A stretch of DNA of 64,000 nucleotides. Origin: Toxoplasma gondii ME49. Its lineage: Eukaryota; Apicomplexa; Conoidasida; Eucoccidiorida; Sarcocystidae. The position numbers and the translations under genes are program-made. The first letter of the stretch is position 1. The number at the start of each line of letters is the position of its first letter. The stretch lies in contig NC_031474.1 in NCBI RefSeq assembly GCF_000006565.2, positions 3,693,662-3,757,661 of the forward strand, in the 5' to 3' direction. The notes below the pieces were generated by a model that saw nothing but the letters and a program-made list of their open reading frames with translations, had not been told where the DNA came from and made no database searches. Of the stretch, positions 24,001-35,406 are shown piece after piece.

Positions 24001-26019
24001 CCGGAGTCGAAGAGAAAAAGCTTTTGTCCCCAGGAGAGCAACTTCCGCCGGGTCCTCTTTTGCCCAGGTCGCCTTCACTCGAAAGGCCTCGGGCCGCTGC
24101 ACCTGAACCTCCACGCGACGAGGATAGCGTTGTGTCGCTGACGACCTGGACGAGCTGGCGTGCATGCGACAAGTTGTTCTCCGCCGTTTCCAGCAAAGAA
24201 ATAATGAGCTGTGGACAGGAACGCAGTCCAGACACGAGACTGTCAGACGGGTGCGTTTTTCCAATGTAAACAAAGATATTTTGAAACGATATGATTCTCA
24301 CCTGTGTCCCACATTTAAATGAGTGAACTCCAATAGCAAGCTCAAGGGAAAACTCTCTCCAGGCTCTGAGGCCGCTCGCTAGGTCGTCCACAAGGAAAAA
24401 CAAGTCTGATTGCGTTGCAGACTCGGGGTATCACATGCGCATGCAGCGTTGTTCAGACGCACTCAACGCGGTCGAGACGAAGTTGTTCGGCATGTGTCTT
24501 CTTTCCAGTCTCCTCTCGGGTGATTCCCTCGAAGGATCTCAGCCCCTTTCAGCCTGGTTCTTCTTCACGGTTTCGCCACGTGTGATAAGTCTCTCTCTTG
24601 CAGTGTTTACAAGTCTCCCGCCTCGAAACATGCGAATGTACATGAACACTGTGGCACGCACTGGGGAGGAAACTGTGGAGTTGAAAGGCATTCCATCTGA
24701 AATCGGTCGCTTAATGGAGTTCACGTCATCAGCATGTCCATGAACTATCAACAACGAAACGTGTTTGATCGACACAGCAAGACAGAGAGAGAGAGAGATC
24801 GACCATTAAGAAACCGGCCCGCGTTCTAGATGTTCCTGACACTCTCGCAAACAGTTCAGCTTCGAACAGAGGTTTCTCTGGAATGGGTTTTGTCGCATCG
24901 ATCAAGCCTCCCAGTAAAATCGGTAAGATCCTCCCCCAACGATTTGAGACAGATCCACGGAAGCTACACGGTACATGAAGGGACAGCAAGAAAAGAGCGG
25001 ACCAAGAGGAAACTCACGCCTTGGTGAATGCAGGGGAATTCGTCGGAGAGTTGCCGGAGATTTCTTTCAAAGGTTTCAGGTCTGCTTGGGCCGTCGATGC
25101 AAATGATCCGCCTCGACGTCGGTTGCCACGTGTTTGACGTCGACAGCGAAGGTCGTTGGCGGTCGCGTTCTTCCCCCTCTGAGTGTCTTCCCTCTGCTTC
25201 CTCCGGTTTTCCATCTGCCTGTTGGCAGCACGAGCAGTAACAGCATGAGCAGCAGTCCCGGCTTTTCCCTACCGTGGAAGGCAGACTTCTTTCCGTGTCG
25301 CTCCGCGCGTCTTCGCAGTCTCCACTCCGTTTGCGGTCGCTGTCTTCCCCCTCGTTGCTTGCAGAGACAGCCTCCTGAGCTGTCGGCGATTCGCGGCATC
25401 GACAGCAGAGGACAGAGGACCGCCTGCATCTCTTGGCCATTTGAGCAACTTTCCTGCTCGCCTCGGACTCGCCGTGACCGCGCCTCGTCTCCATTTCTAG
25501 AAACGCAAAAGTCCCCAAACCAATCTGGCCATGGGGATTCGTCATCGGCGTGTCAAGCGCTGTCTGCTGCATGTCGCGGCTCTGAGAACCGCTGTCCACT
25601 TTTCCCTCTACTGTTTGCATGTGGTCTGCGGAAATCGTGCCTTCCGCTTCGACTCCGAGAGTCGACGAGGGACTTCTCTTGCCCTCCCGAGTTTCGCGAG
25701 AGTCTGACAAAGCCACACTTCCCTGGCAAAGAAATGGAGAAGAAACTACTCCCCCGGACACACTCGGACAACCCCGCAGCCCCGTATCTTTGAGCCGCGC
25801 CGCTTGCTGAAATTCGAAAGACAAAGGGAGATGACGCAAGTCGCCCCCTGTAAACGCTTTCGCGCCTCTGGGACTCATCAACGCAGAGCTGCCAGAGTGA
25901 GAGATCTGCGCATCTGCAGACGCCTTTCCCTGCCTCCCGACACCACGTGGAAGACTCGAGCTTTCAGTACTTCCCTCGCAGGGCGACTCGCGCGTCCTCT
26001 GAGAACCCCCCTCGGCCAT
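21085..26019 (-). CDS. Coiled-coil protein with N-terminal cysteine cluster
   Basis: Minus-strand exons in transcript order: 26019-25018 (334 codons), 24405-23867, 23508-23463, 23379-22840, 22093-22002, 21267-21085 (stop TGA). All joints match in phase except the first, where an unplaced short exon of length 1 mod 3 must lie between 25017 and 24406. The product would exceed 800 residues. Residues 1-300 are Ser/Glu/Arg-rich with a cysteine cluster at 198-208 and a denser one at 256-265 (CCSCCYCSCC). Next comes a compact segment (RIICIDGPSRPETF, about 304-330) and a likely globular part in the second exon. The last two exons form about 70 residues of heptad-like coiled coil (KVELLQTDKLLLARAV, TTELERVQGEKRVLQQ). 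No family was recognised. The cysteine clusters could be palmitoylated or bind metal; this is inference. A structural or cytoskeletal role would suit the coiled coil. Confidence 0.72.
22425..22453. repeat. (TA)n microsatellite in an intron
   Basis: An alternating AT/TA run of about 29 bp within the intron 22094-22839 of the minus-strand coiled-coil gene. It is probably polymorphic between strains. Confidence 0.9.
24781..24798. repeat. (GA)n short tandem repeat in an intron
   Basis: A run of GA dinucleotides (CT in the sense of the gene) inside the first long intron region of the minus-strand coiled-coil gene, where one small exon remains unplaced. Confidence 0.8.
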
Positions 26020-27235
26020 GGTTCTGGCCTCGGTTTGTTTCGCGCTTGACTGGGACGGTGAAAAAAGACAGAGAAGAGAGAGTTTCGCGAAAACACTCGG
26101 GAAAAGCAAGCATCGCCGAACTGCGGTCCAAGCGACAGACACCGGGGTCGGAGGCGCTGGTGGTACACCTCGCAAAGACGGGCGTCCTGGAGTGCACAAA
26201 AAATGAAGTGCATTCCAATTAAGCAAAAAGAAGACGACGGATGCGGGGGAGAACGGGTCTGCAACGCGGTGTTTTCCAGCAGGGCGGGTTGAGAAGCATT
26301 CACGCGAGAGTGGGCTGGAAAGAAACGAGAAAGAATGGCATTTCACATGAGCAGACAAAAAACAAGTCGTCCAGGGATGTACACATTCAGTGGAAACGAG
26401 CGGCACTACCAAGGAAATCCACATACAGTCGAGACGAAACTCGACTGCGTCCCAGAGGCAGATCTGTTGGGTAGTTTTCGCGAGAGAAAGGCGTTTGAAG
26501 ACGAAACTTCGGCAAAAATTCAAGTTGGAGATGCCAGAAATGTCCCTTCTGAAGTTCGAAGTCCAGATGAAGATTCAAACGAGTGGAAACTTGGAAATAC
26601 GGGAATTCCAGGTGGCCAATGTCGCAGCTACAAACGAAAAAGGACGAAAACCAGACACCGCACCGCTGCTACGGAAGCGGACCGGAAGGGGAAAGACATT
26701 GCAGCGGGAAGGACAGTTTCTAGGGACAGTGAAAAGAGTCAACTGGACGGTCAGAGAAAAACGTTCGACCAATTCGACTCGAAAAACCTACATGGTGGCG
26801 CGCAGGTGTCGACAAAAAGGTTAAGGACGGCGCATGAGAGTGAGGCTCAGAAACCGTCCGTAGCTTGTGCAGCCTGGTCAGTCGCTGAGAAATTTGCAGC
26901 GGTTTCAAGCTATTGCCCCAAAGAACTGAACCAACAGCTCTTGAGTATTTGCGGATTTACACGAACAGTGCACGGGGAGATCTCGAGAAAGTTCGTCTTT
27001 CAAGTTTCGAGCAGACGCCAAGCCGGTGAACGCTGTCGGGCATGCACGCGTTGCCCGTCCCTTCTTTACTCTAAATTGACACACACCCCGGAACTCGACC
27101 GGACTCGAGTAGACTACCAGAGGTTAAATCAAGCTGCTGTTGCCGATTTATATATCGCAAGTGGAAAAATAGCAAAAACACTTGGCAGCCAAGAAAAGGC
27201 AGAGAAAAGGGGGCGGTCGAAGGGTCATTTATCTA

Positions 27236-27253
27236 GAGGAGGAGGAGGAGGAA
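27236..27253. repeat. (GGA)n short tandem repeat
   Basis: About six GGA triplets in a row, reading as Gly residues in the doubtful plus-strand frame 26335-27264, just before its stop. Confidence 0.85.
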
Positions 27254-27875
27254 CTATGAAGTGAAGTTGACGCTAAACTGAACTCGCTGCGCAGCAGATC
27301 ACATAAGGCACCAGTACTGACGAGACTGAGGACCGCAAGGCAACGTGGTGTGATACCAACAATGACACTGTACCTGCCATATGCAATCGAACGCAGCAAA
27401 GTCTAACAGAGACAGTGGTGCGACCGACGGTCTTGCATCATGCATGTCGGCTTGCCACATGGGGGGTGGAGCGTTCAAGCGACCTTGAGTAACATGCGCT
27501 AGTCACCCCAAAGGGTCAGAATGAGATTCATGGCAGTTACTCTTTATAGTGATATGTTAAGCAACAAATCCTAGGCCTGCTCTTCTGTCAGTGGCAGCCC
27601 AAGAAGACTGACTGTTTGCTCCTTATTATTGCCTTCTTTATGTTGGATATCCTGTGGCGCGTCTGAGGCTGGGAGTCAGTACCCCGCGGGAAAACGGGCT
27701 GGGTGTTTCACTCCGACAAGAGAGAAGCTGTCTTACACAAACGAGTCTGCCCTAAGTTGCAACGTTGTCGACTTGCATTCGCATGTGCAGTTGGTGTGTG
27801 ACGTCGGACTTCCGACATCGTGGCTTTGTCTGATAGGTCGCTTCCTATTCCACTGCTCAGCACAGAAAGGAATTT

Positions 27876-28025
27876 ATTAATGAGTTTTTTGGAATTAATT
27901 TTGTAAAAAACCGTTTAATTTAGCTTGAAGTATCTAGATATATGGTAACTAGCACATGGTTGGATTGCGAATTAAAATCTTCTAAAAGAATGTTTCCCCA
28001 ACAAAAAATTATATTTCACTTCTCG
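27876..28025. other. AT-rich island, possible nuclear mitochondrial insertion
   Basis: About 150 bp whose composition is clearly more AT-rich than the balanced sequence on both sides, with edges visible by eye. No intact gene is seen, although one frame reads for about 16 and then 34 codons around a single stop. Coccidian nuclear genomes are known to carry many small insertions of their AT-rich mitochondrial DNA, so such an insertion is a natural candidate. I could not match it to any specific mitochondrial gene or rRNA fragment. A simple AT-rich intergenic stretch is the alternative. Confidence 0.35.
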
Positions 28026-30047
28026 CTTTGAGAATGTGTGACAGTGGGTGAACAATGTGGATAGCAGGTCACATTGTCTTTGTGAGAATAAAGCAGTGAC
28101 CGAATGCCTAGTGCTGCGGTCACGCACCAGAAGTGTCACAGGATTGCAGCGTAGCCTGTTGCAGTGAGTGTCGTGATTTACATGTCCCTATTTCATCGGC
28201 AGATATCCTCCCCGCAAGCATGTTCCCTACCACTGGAAATCCATAGCCCTCTGTTTGTCCATCGGCATTTGATACCGATAGGATACCTAGCGTTAATCTT
28301 CATGATGGCTCTCACAAGTAGGCGTTGGTTACGACCTCCGGCTTATCAGGCACCGTGCTGCGCTCTGCGTGATCACAAAAGAAGGGTCTGATCTGCAGCA
28401 CGCAAGTGCTTCGGCGCGTGGGCTGTACGAACGCCTGAGATAATGTCTTGCATTTTGTTTCCGCATTTTGAGCATGCTCGGCGGCTAAAAACTGTCGCCA
28501 AATGTCCTTCCAGAGTGAAGTGCACACAGAGAAAGCGAACCCCTGCAAAGACATATGCATAAATGCATGCTAGAGAATGGACCGTTAAATAAAAGCTTGG
28601 GGTGAATCATGCTAGCGGATTCAAAGGTCCACGAAGGCATCTTGTGACATTTCGGCTCAAAACGTCCAAGACTGGCATGTCCCGCCGTACTGCGCATCAA
28701 AAGTCTATCGTTTCTCGTGAACATCAAAGTATTTCTGCGTTAGGTAACTGTAGTTTGGACCAATATAGTTGATGCAGGTGGCAATTGTAAGCAGTGTAAT
28801 TTCAGTTCCTACATGAGCTGCTAGGAGGATCTTCCACGCTCGACAGAGTGCTAGTGCCGCTTGCCGAAAAGGCTCTGGTTATTATTTTGTCTGTCCAAAG
28901 AGGAATGGTAATCTGTCATGACGTGGTACTGCCTTTCTTTTGCAGTAGCATGGTTTGAAAAATTCTGAACAATAGACAGGCGACGAAAAAACGAGTGTAT
29001 AATGTTCTGAATTCTCAGCTCCGTGTGCGTTTTCCTTTAGCGGACTGTAGGCGAAGACAGACCTCCAAATTGCAGAGCAGCTCTTAGCAAGAAGTGTTCT
29101 TTGTCATCACAATTAAACTGTGAACCATACGAGTTAGGAAATACACTATCTCCTCAGGCAATAATGAGACAAAACCACATATGGGCACCACACCGTAGCT
29201 GCTTTGTATTGCATCAGGCTCACGTCGGCTGACAAGTTGATTTCTGGCAACGTAACACATTTTCTGTCACACTAGAAAACAGCTGCTGCACGGCTTCCTG
29301 CCCGTACCCCTTCTTCCATTTGAGCTGTGCCAAAAAACACGTGGAGACACCGACCCCAGAAATGACAATGTCAAACGGTGTGACTTTTCTTGACCAGTGG
29401 CAAAGACGCAAGCATATGTGGGTCTTCCAGCTACTCTGAAGCTACCCCTCTGGCAATTCACGATTTCTGTGATTCGCCCCTCCTTGCCTTACACCACGAA
29501 TTCGTGGGTCTTCCGTGATTGAGAGGAAGATAATGGGTTTGTCGTCATTGTATACTTAAGGAGGCAGGAGCGCTTGATCGCTCTGGACTTTCAAGTCAAT
29601 AGGAGCTGCTTGTACGTACGTTTTTTAAATGTTTGGAGGAAATGACTTCCTGCCATGCTGCACGGGTGTACCAATCTGGCTGGTTGGAGATGGATAGATA
29701 GATGAAAGCCAGCAAGCATAGGTTATTATCTGAACAGGCCCACTTCCTTCCCAAACACAGCGATGCAACTTTGTCATTTGAGTTACTTTATATGTAGACA
29801 TGAATACAGAGACGTGCATGTGTGTGTAGCCTTAAGGAGCCAGTAAAGAAACAGGGGTGGATGCTGATCTCTTCTGAAGTGTGTTGGCTGTTTTATCATG
29901 CCGCTTCATTCTATCAGGTCACTCAAATCTACACACTGGCACTGCATCGTCAGGTAGAAGTGCTGGAACCGAGACCCCCGGCTCATTACACAGTTTACAC
30001 TGGCTGTGCCTCTTTTTAAAGAGCAGACTATCGAATCAGCTGTTGAT

Positions 30048-30641
30048 ATGGGAACTGCACTAGCAACCCTATGCACTTCGATGGCACTGCCACATCTCTC
30101 TAATGGTCCCTTCACGCTCTGCAAATCAGAGCGCGATCAGATGGAGGGAGCTCGAGAGATATCCCCCAAACCCAAGTCAGCATCTTCAATGAAACAGGAA
30201 GCAACATCGAACAGCAGCAACCGTTCCTCTTCCACATCATCCTCTGCGTCAGATGATGTCCACATTCGCCTTAAACAGAAAACTCGGCGTGTCGGAGGAA
30301 GGCAGAATCAGCCCCGGCAGAACGAACGCGCGAAAGAAGAAGAAGGAGAAAGCGAGGCAGAGGAAACTGACGATAGTAATGACACAGAGGGTGCAAACAC
30401 TAAACGATGGAGGAACGCGGAAAAGAACGGCGATCCGGCGGATAAGAGTAGCCAAGTTCGGAACGACTTGCTCGATGAGATGGAGTTGCATCAAGAAGAC
30501 ACAGGAATAATACGGGCAGCAACTGTGCCGTCCTATTTCCTGGCAGAGGTCCGAGAGACAAAAAAAATGAAGAAACCGAAGTCAGCGATCGTCGAAGTCC
30601 GCCCTCCTCACAAATTCTCATCGGGTCAGCGCCTCGCCACA
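30048..30641 (+). CDS. Acidic low-complexity exon with myristoylation-type start, probable 5' exon
   Basis: An open frame of 198 codons from ATG 30048 to a GT-AAGG donor at 30642. The start reads MGTALATLC: Gly2, a small residue at position 6 and Cys9 fit N-myristoylation followed by palmitoylation. The rest is Ser-rich, then Glu/Asp/Lys/Arg-rich (about residues 70-150), with no domain. If not spliced, the frame ends at 30755. The next recognisable exon downstream is the MORN-repeat exon at 31551, so this is plausibly its N-terminal, membrane-anchoring exon. The exon phases do not match directly (phase 0 here, one base needed there), so an intermediate exon or a separate gene is required. Confidence 0.5.
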
Positions 30642-31550
30642 GTAAGGTCAGATTTTAAGATGGAACAAAAAAAGAGCCACTCTTCCAGTTGCCGTGAATT
30701 GAGCGCTTGGCTCGGTATTTTCTTTCGAAAGCGCAAGATCTGTAAAACTCGGTAAAGTCGTGAATTGTCACCCTTGGTGTTTGCCAGCGTTTCTCCTTGC
30801 AAATGCCATCCAATACTCTACTTGTGAACTATACTAGTGGATGAAGGGATGCTTGTGTAGGTACACAACTCTATGTGTTTATTATACCGGGTGCGTTTCT
30901 CACGCCCGTGACTATTTGTCTATACATATTGGTAGGCTCCTATGAAAGAGGACTGCACATGTAGTGATATTATCGTTGTTCGATTGTTCATGTGGAAAGA
31001 AACGTACGAGAACCAGAAGAAAAAAAAACTCTTCATTGGGCACATTGGGCACTACAGCCATGTGTATCTAGCCAGATCTGAAGTGGCGTGACACAAGCTA
31101 GGGATCAGTAGTGCTGACCTTAGACTCAAGAATCAGGCTGCTGAAAGTCTTCCGCTGACGGCTGTGTTGTACCAAACTGTTGAATAGCACAGGCCTGTAG
31201 TCTCCCAAATTACATCATTCCAGCTATTTCAAGCACATCTGAGATCAATAGCACTGTAACATTTCCACCAACGGTAGAGAGTAATACCACACTCGCCAGT
31301 GCAACTGTTCGAGTTTTGCGAGCACAAGAAATGAGAGTTGAGAAAGGAAAGTCTTGATTCGCCCGATAAAAACCTCAAATCGTCCACTGTGTAAGTTGCT
31401 TTCGCATAGTGAGGGGTTGTTTACTGATAGTCTTCTCAGATTACAACACTAGTCGTCGGATGCCAGTTTTCTTCACGTCTGTCTCAGGCGACGGTGCGCC
31501 CCCTACCCTGTGGCAATTTTTTTGTCGTGTTGCCCCGCTTCAAAATGCAG

Positions 31551-33702
31551 GTGCGATTTACGCAGGCTGTTGGAAAGGAAACCAACGATGGGGAGTTGGA
31601 CGCCAAGTGTGGAAGGACGGTACCGTCTACGAGGGAGAGTGGAGGGACAACTTGCCTCATGGGAGAGGTCGCTTCGTTCTCGCTAACGGGGACGAATACA
31701 TCGGCGAATGGAAGGAAGGGCTCGCGTCTGGGGTGGGCATTTTTCAATCTCACACTGGAATAACGTATGAGGGAACGTGGCTCAAGCATTCGCAGGTGAG
31801 AGTTAGGACGAACAAACGGCACTCTCCCAACGGCACCCATTTCCCAACTCAAAAAGAACTAACTAGGTCCGCGAGGGTCGTAAGGCATGATAGCCAAGAA
31901 GTCAATCGTGCAATACTACATTACCCAACAGGGGTGTGAAAAGAAATACGTGCATGTCTATATCAATAGGTACCTAGCACTGAAATATACTCCATTCTCT
32001 CCACCAGGCGCTCGTGGTACGGTTCACTAACCCCTGACTTGCAGAAGTCTGTCCCGGTAGCATTTTCATGGACCTCACCCTGTCGAAGCAGCAGAGAAGA
32101 CAGGTTCACACATATAGACACACATGGATATTTCCTTGTACGTCCGTTCATAGCGACGTAGAAGAGTCGCGGTTTACCAATGAAAGCCTCCTGAAAACTC
32201 GTGGTCTTCACGAAATGCTTCACAGTGTCAGCCGGTTTACAGGGAAACTGTGTAGCAGTCTTGTGTTTGTTTTGACAGCAAGGCTACGGAGTTGAGACAT
32301 TGGACACCGGAGACACGATTTACATGGGGGAGTTCAAGAATGGAGCCAAAGAAGGACGCGGCTGTCTAAGATGGAATTCTGGTGCTTCTTATGAGGGCCA
32401 GTGGAGCGCAAACAAATGCAGTGGCTTTGGCTGCTATGTTGACGCCTCCGGGAACGCCGCGTACCGTGGCGACTGGAGAAGAGGAGAGATGGATGGGTTT
32501 GGAATTTATTCGTGGTCCAGTGGACGGAGCTACGAAGGACAATACAGGAAGGATGAAAAGGTGCGAAGGCCACAGAAGAATGTGAATATGTAGCTTCACT
32601 TCATTTACACGATAGGATGCTTTTGGGCGAAGCTCGACTCTTGATGACCGCGAATACGCATATGCGCCATTGAGGTGCAGCACCACCACCTGCAGGGGCG
32701 TTCGTGGTTTGTTTTCTGCCACTCACAGTCCGTTGCTCCGCATCACGCTCTGATTTCCCTGGCCCCCTGCATGGAATTCTTCATCTTCGAGAAGTCGTTC
32801 GGAAGGCTTTTTTGATTCGCTAGGTGGTCGTGGAGTCGTTAAGTCATTCTTTCTTGCCGCTGGCGGAAATTGTGGGAGATCGTTTTTTTAGCTTGTCCCT
32901 ACAGTGGTTGTCGAAAGATCTATGCAAGAACGAACTGCTTGCGAAGCCAAACGGGCGTGCACAGAAAAATCGTGATGTGGTCGTGTACTTCAGCGACCCG
33001 AATGTTGGTACAGGTGTCAACACACACGACGTGAAACGGCTCCTGTCCTGTCATGACGCAGCTGACTAATTCTGGGTGGGTTTACACTGCGGTGGCCTTG
33101 CTTCTCAGGACGGTTTTGGCGTCTTCATGTGGGAGAATGGTAAATGCTACAAAGGGTTCTGGGCAAAGGGAAAGCAGGTAAGGCCAGAAAAGTGGTCGTG
33201 TTTCCAAGAAGAGATCCTATTTGCAGTCTCTTTTCTTCATATGCGGGGTCTCGAAAACTTTACGGGTACCTTTGAAACCTTTTCACGCTTTTATGCTTTG
33301 AGGAGAGGGCTTCTTACCTGAATCGTTGCGCATGTTTTTGTATACATTTCTCCACCTTAGCTTCGCGGTGCTCCGTGTTGTCCCTATTGCTTCTGTTTCT
33401 CCGTCTTTTGTTGCTCGCATGTGTTTTGCTCGAGGGTCAGATTTAAACCCCGGTAGGCATGCTCTGGAAAGACGTATATATGCATCAGAATATGATGCGT
33501 ATCTCTCCATGTATGCACATAAACGTGCATATCCGCTTCCGTTGCTGTCTGATTGGTCTGCACTCCGGGTGATTTGCTTTTTCCTGCTCTTTTCAAGGAC
33601 GGACAAGGGAGATACTATTTGTCGCCCGTGGGTCCCTACAATACCGCAGTATGGCGCAGAGGAAAGAGACTACGGTGGCTGAATGAGGGTGTTTCATCGT
33701 AG
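31551..33702 (+). CDS. MORN-repeat protein (5' end unresolved)
   Basis: Exons 31551-31795, 32279-32560, 33109-33177 and 33598-33702 (stop TAG) join in phase 0 and give about 232 residues. These are almost wholly MORN repeats, about ten units of the form Y-x-G-x-W/F-x(5)-G-x-G, for example YEGEWRDNLPHGRGRF, YMGEFKNGAKEGRGCL and YEGQYRKDEKDGFGVF. The last unit is degenerate (YNTAVWRRGKRL). Introns fall at or near repeat borders. MORN proteins bind membranes or scaffold proteins, and in apicomplexans several work at the inner membrane complex, basal complex or in phospholipid signalling; which role applies here cannot be told. No kinase or other enzyme domain follows. The 5' exon is open: either the acidic exon at 30048 via a missing exon, or an in-frame ATG at 31460. 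Confidence 0.85.
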
Positions 33703-35406
33703 GACACACGTGCGGCTGATGTTCCGCGACTGATATCACCACTGCCGCTAGACGGGCGCAGTTCACTGTTAAACAGCCCGTACGCTTTAAGATTAGGGTT
33801 TAGCCTGTCATACAAACGCGATTTTGTTTTAAGAGTTGCGCGTTAAAGTGGTTGAAACCGTGCAATGATGGTCGTTTTCCGGTAAGCGGATGAAGTCCAC
33901 CCAACGCAAACTTGTTTTCGCTTGAGTTTCCAGCAAAAATCACTCGGTACGTCTTTCCCCTAAGCCGTCTAAGTCTTCTAAACGCCCTGCTTGGCACACA
34001 ATAGTTTATCGGACCTCACATTCTTCCGAAGAGGTTTCTTCAGTGTCCCTGTCGGTAGCCTTTTCTACCGGTTGGCACCGGAGTCCGGGCACTAAGGTTT
34101 CCAAAGCGCGAATTACAAGTTCCGCCATCTGCGGAAGAAAACTTCGAAATATCTCCTGTTGACATTGTTTCTGCGGCCACTTTGTGAAGAGGCACACGGT
34201 GAAGAAAGCGTTCTAGGGAAGTCAATACCAAAATTCCGCAGTGCGATGTGCATGAGCTAATACGGATGCCTTGATCGCGCAGGTCCACGGGGACGCTCAT
34301 TTACGCTGGAATAATGATTGATCGTCGCTGACCTTGCTGATCTACCAGGAAACTTTACAGAAATACGCCTGGGTGTCTTGTACTTCCGCTGCACACACTC
34401 CGCCTCGCCCTCCTGCTCCCCGCCTCTATCACACCACACACTCACGTGATTGGGAAGCTGTAGGTATCGATGCAGTGAGCAAGAAGAAACTGCTGCCCCA
34501 ACAGCCATCGAGGCTTCTCACAGGTGCTACAGAGTTAGCGTCCATACTGGCGTCGCGTGGAAACAGCGACACTCGGTGTTCTCTAGATGGAACGCCGTGT
34601 CCCGTCCGTTTCGCTGGCGGTTCCGTGTTTGCTCCCCTGAAGATCTCCCCTGTGCACCCGACAGATTCCCAGTGCTCCTACAGCCAAGAGTGATGCATGA
34701 AGGGCATTTAACCTTTTCACAGCCTCACCACTGTTGCTCTCTCCCCGTTCGACACCCACCCACCGGCTTTGGGCGCATTTCTCGGGTATTTTCGCAGTCT
34801 GACACTGGGGGAAGTCGAGCAGTTCGAGCGCAACGTGCACACTACCATGCACATTAAATGTGTCCAAAGACTCTGCAAGACGCACAGGAGCTCAGTGTAC
34901 TTTTGCCGTACGCTATAGACGCCACGCCGGTTCCTACAAACACTGTGGACGTCTGTGCTGGTGCGGCGCGCGCATGCAGTTAACGCGTCCCCGCAACTGT
35001 TCGTTTGTCGCAATTACTGAGCACCATAAACGGATCTCGTGCCTTGATTTTCCCATTGTTTCCTGGCGGATATACACAACAGTGTCATACATTCGCTCCG
35101 GTTTTCCACTTTGTGGCTTGCAAGCGTGTCACCGCATACTTTCCTTTTCTGCGCATTCTTCTCAGCTACCGACATCTGTCTCTTCGTGTCGGTGAGGCAG
35201 TTCAGCATTTCTGGCGAGAAGCCTGGAAACACTTTTAGTCCGCGGCGTTCTGGATCTACGGCGGTTTCACCGCTTTATGGTTTCCCTCATGTAAATCCGG
35301 ATTCCTCCAGAGGATCATCTGCAGCCACGTCAGTATACCGCGGCTCCACACCACCCGAACGGGGGGAAGTTTCCCGAGAAGTCGTCTCCAGCTTTTTGTC
35401 GTCAAC
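33703..35406. other. Intergenic region, likely promoter and 5' UTR of QCR9-like gene
   Basis: About 1.7 kb with frames up to about 135 codons at 34334-34860, none with a domain or consistent splice chain. It should hold the 3' UTR of the MORN gene and the promoter and 5' UTR of the downstream gene. The frame of the QCR9 start codon stays open upstream of 35407 to about 35280 without another ATG. Confidence 0.45.

Larger units (their letters stand above)
26020..30047. other. Intergenic region with purine-biased frame and AT-rich island
   Basis: This 4 kb spacer separates the divergent starts of the minus-strand coiled-coil gene and the plus-strand acidic exon at 30048, so it should hold two promoters and 5' UTRs. 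A plus-strand frame from ATG 26335 to TGA 27264 (309 codons) is rich in Lys, Arg, Glu and Gln. It lies where the minus-strand gene's 5' UTR is expected, and its purine excess could simply mirror a pyrimidine-rich UTR, so I do not call it a gene. It ends in a (GGA)n run (27236-27253). From 28030 to 30047 only short frames and unremarkable sequence are seen. Confidence 0.5.
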
